Source: Bacteroidota bacterium (GTDB lineage: Bacteria; Bacteroidota; Bacteroidia; Chitinophagales; Chitinophagaceae). From it: 64,000 bases of DNA. Each line of letters opens with the position of its first letter. The stretch's first letter is position 1. Under the pieces are notes generated by a model. The model saw nothing but the letters and a program-made list of their open reading frames with translations, did no database searches and was not told where the DNA came from. A program made the position numbers and the translations under genes. This document shows, one piece after another, positions 62,780-64,000 of this stretch. The stretch spans positions 1 through 64,000 of the forward strand of contig JAEZGS010000015.1 in the NCBI GenBank assembly GCA_023437225.1, written 5' to 3'.

Positions 62780-64000
62780 ATGAAGTCAACGAAGCTGAGC
62801 CAGTTTGATGTAACCATGATAGTCGTCAGCCTGGTAATCGGAATGGGAATATTCCGTACCCCCGTAAACGTTGCTGCAACTTCTACTTCTGTAGGAATGT
62901 TTTTTCTTGCCTGGGTAATCGGTGGGATTGTGGCATTGTGTGGAGCTCTGACCTATGCAGAGATCGGTTCACGTTTTCCAGTGACGGGTGGTTATTATAA
63001 GATATTTTCACATTGCTATCATCCTTCTATCGCCTTTTCCATCAATTGCATCATCCTTGTGTCCAACGCCGCTTCGCTTGCGGGCGTATCATTGATTGGT
63101 GCCGAATACATCAGCAACGTTTTCTTTCCGGATGCTGCAAACAAGAACACCATCAAACTGATCATCTCTTCGGTGGCGTTGATACTTTTTTACGGGGTGA
63201 ATCTGCTCGGGCTTAAAATGAGCGCCCGAATACAAAACATTCTTACGGTCATAAAGATCGGATTGATACTATTGCTTATCGGCGCAATCTTCACTGTTGA
63301 CACATCGGCCAGTCAGTCTGCAATTGTCCCCGCACCATCCGGAGAACATGGCATCGCCGATTTCCTTAAGGCTCTGGGTGCATGTCTTGTTGCGGTAAGT
63401 TTTACTTATGGCGGTTACCAACAGGTGATCAATTTTGGAGGTGAGATCAAAGATGCACCCAGCAAAATGCCCGGCGCAATTTTCATGGGAATTGGCATCG
63501 TTATGTTATCGTACCTGGCTATTAATTATGCTTATTATACTGTTATTGGATATGAGCAATTGAAAGAAAGCGAATCCATTGCAGCAATACTTGCTGCTGC
63601 CATATTCGGATCAAAGGGTTTCAGCATACTTTCAATCCTTCTCTTTCTTTCGGTAATGGCCTATGTAAATGTTTCTTTACTGAGTAATCCTCGTGTGATG
63701 TATGCGATGAGCGAAGAAGGAGTGCTGCCGGCAGTGTTCCAGCGAAAAACAAAAAGCACACAGGTAATGATCACTTCGCTGACAGTGTTTGCATCTTTGT
63801 GCATCATTACACTTTTTTATGCGAAGACTTTCGATGAAATATTAAGTCATACCATTTTTCTCGACAGCATAGGAATGGCCACATCAGGCGCAACGATCTT
63901 CATTTTAAGAAGAAGAATGACCAAATTAGATGATAAGAATGTATACCGAATGAAACTCTATCCGCTTATGCCGCTGGTGTTTATTCTAACCTATACGTTC
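62780..64000 (+). CDS. APC family amino acid permease, partial at window edge
   Basis: From ATG 62780 the frame is open to the last base (407 codons). The product has repeated membrane helices of the APC fold, with VSLVIGMGIFRTPVNVAA in helix 1 and GALTYAEIGSRFPVTGGYY following. It exchanges or imports amino acids. The C-terminal helices lie beyond the window. It is divergent from the TonB receptor across a 67-bp gap. Confidence 0.9.
   Translation, partial: MKSTKLSQFDVTMIVVSLVIGMGIFRTPVNVAATSTSVGMFFLAWVIGGIVALCGALTYAEIGSRFPVTGGYYKIFSHCYHPSIAFSINCIILVSNAASLAGVSLIGAEYISNVFFPDAANKNTIKLIISSVALILFYGVNLLGLKMSARIQNILTVIKIGLILLLIGAIFTVDTSASQSAIVPAPSGEHGIADFLKALGACLVAVSFTYGGYQQVINFGGEIKDAPSKMPGAIFMGIGIVMLSYLAINYAYYTVIGYEQLKESESIAAILAAAIFGSKGFSILSILLFLSVMAYVNVSLLSNPRVMYAMSEEGVLPAVFQRKTKSTQVMITSLTVFASLCIITLFYAKTFDEILSHTIFLDSIGMATSGATIFILRRRMTKLDDKNVYRMKLYPLMPLVFILTYTF

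Overview
The window reads as a chromosomal segment of a free-living Bacteroidota bacterium, most likely of the family Chitinophagaceae. The grounds are SusC/SusD pairs, a YYY-type propeller regulator, type IX secretion (T9SS) C-terminal domains, TAnnTTTG-type -7 promoter boxes, many small lipoproteins and the Bacteroidota tRNA-Arg. The taxonomic call is inference from gene content; no database was consulted.

Layout. (1) 1-5515: Crp/Fnr regulator, a small unknown protein with a SulP anion transporter, a lone GH30 glucosidase and a luciferase-like monooxygenase. (2) 5530-20258: a polysaccharide utilization locus with a YYY/LuxR-type regulator divergent from SusC, SusD, a glycan-binding lipoprotein, GH16, GH30, GH5-CBM6 and a T9SS cargo protein that lacks a start and signal peptide. 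The enzyme set suggests beta-1,3/beta-1,6-glucan (fungal wall or laminarin-like) as substrate. (3) 20670-25001: an epimerase-like protein and a soluble CheB-CheR-PAS-histidine kinase fusion. (4) 25002-30180: sulfur block of cysteine synthase, serine acetyltransferase, a TauE exporter, a CstB-like persulfide dioxygenase/double rhodanese and a split YeeE thiosulfate-type transporter. (5) 30209-34898: EEP phosphatase, CorA, DUF892, DUF421, BON protein, small lipoprotein. (6) 34945-42005: a periplasmic xanthine-dehydrogenase-family enzyme (IorB/IorA type) divergent from a molybdenum cofactor operon (mocA-like, moaA, TSUP, moaD, moeB-rhodanese, moaE). (7) 42011-48965: Na+/H+ antiporter, an RsbQ-like hydrolase translationally coupled to a PAS histidine kinase, a ring-cleaving dioxygenase, a VOC remnant, an alpha/beta hydrolase and an AraC regulator.

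(8) 48966-55727: a mobile or defence island. It is AT-rich by eye and carries a TOTE-type primase-helicase, a tripartite HipBST toxin-antitoxin operon with three phased operators, a doubly frameshifted small gene, and a decayed serine recombinase that runs antisense into tRNA-Arg(CCG). At its left edge are a tRNA-3'-end-like scar with a terminator and a striking four-half-site symmetric array. (9) 55728-64000: tRNA-Arg, MarC and a BtuB-like receptor under a cobalamin riboswitch, an S74/T9SS surface protein, a second TonB receptor and a truncated APC permease.

Several intergenic gaps (1-29, 4437-4528, 16636-16796, 20435-20669, 34560-34648) hold degenerate 7- or 8-bp tandem repeats of differing sequence but similar period. 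Several starts were moved downstream from the longest open frame; the reason is given in each entry. The best candidates for under-described biology are the RsbQ-PAS-kinase pair, the HipBST/TOTE island with its symmetric array, and the 11-bp-phased repeats before susC.
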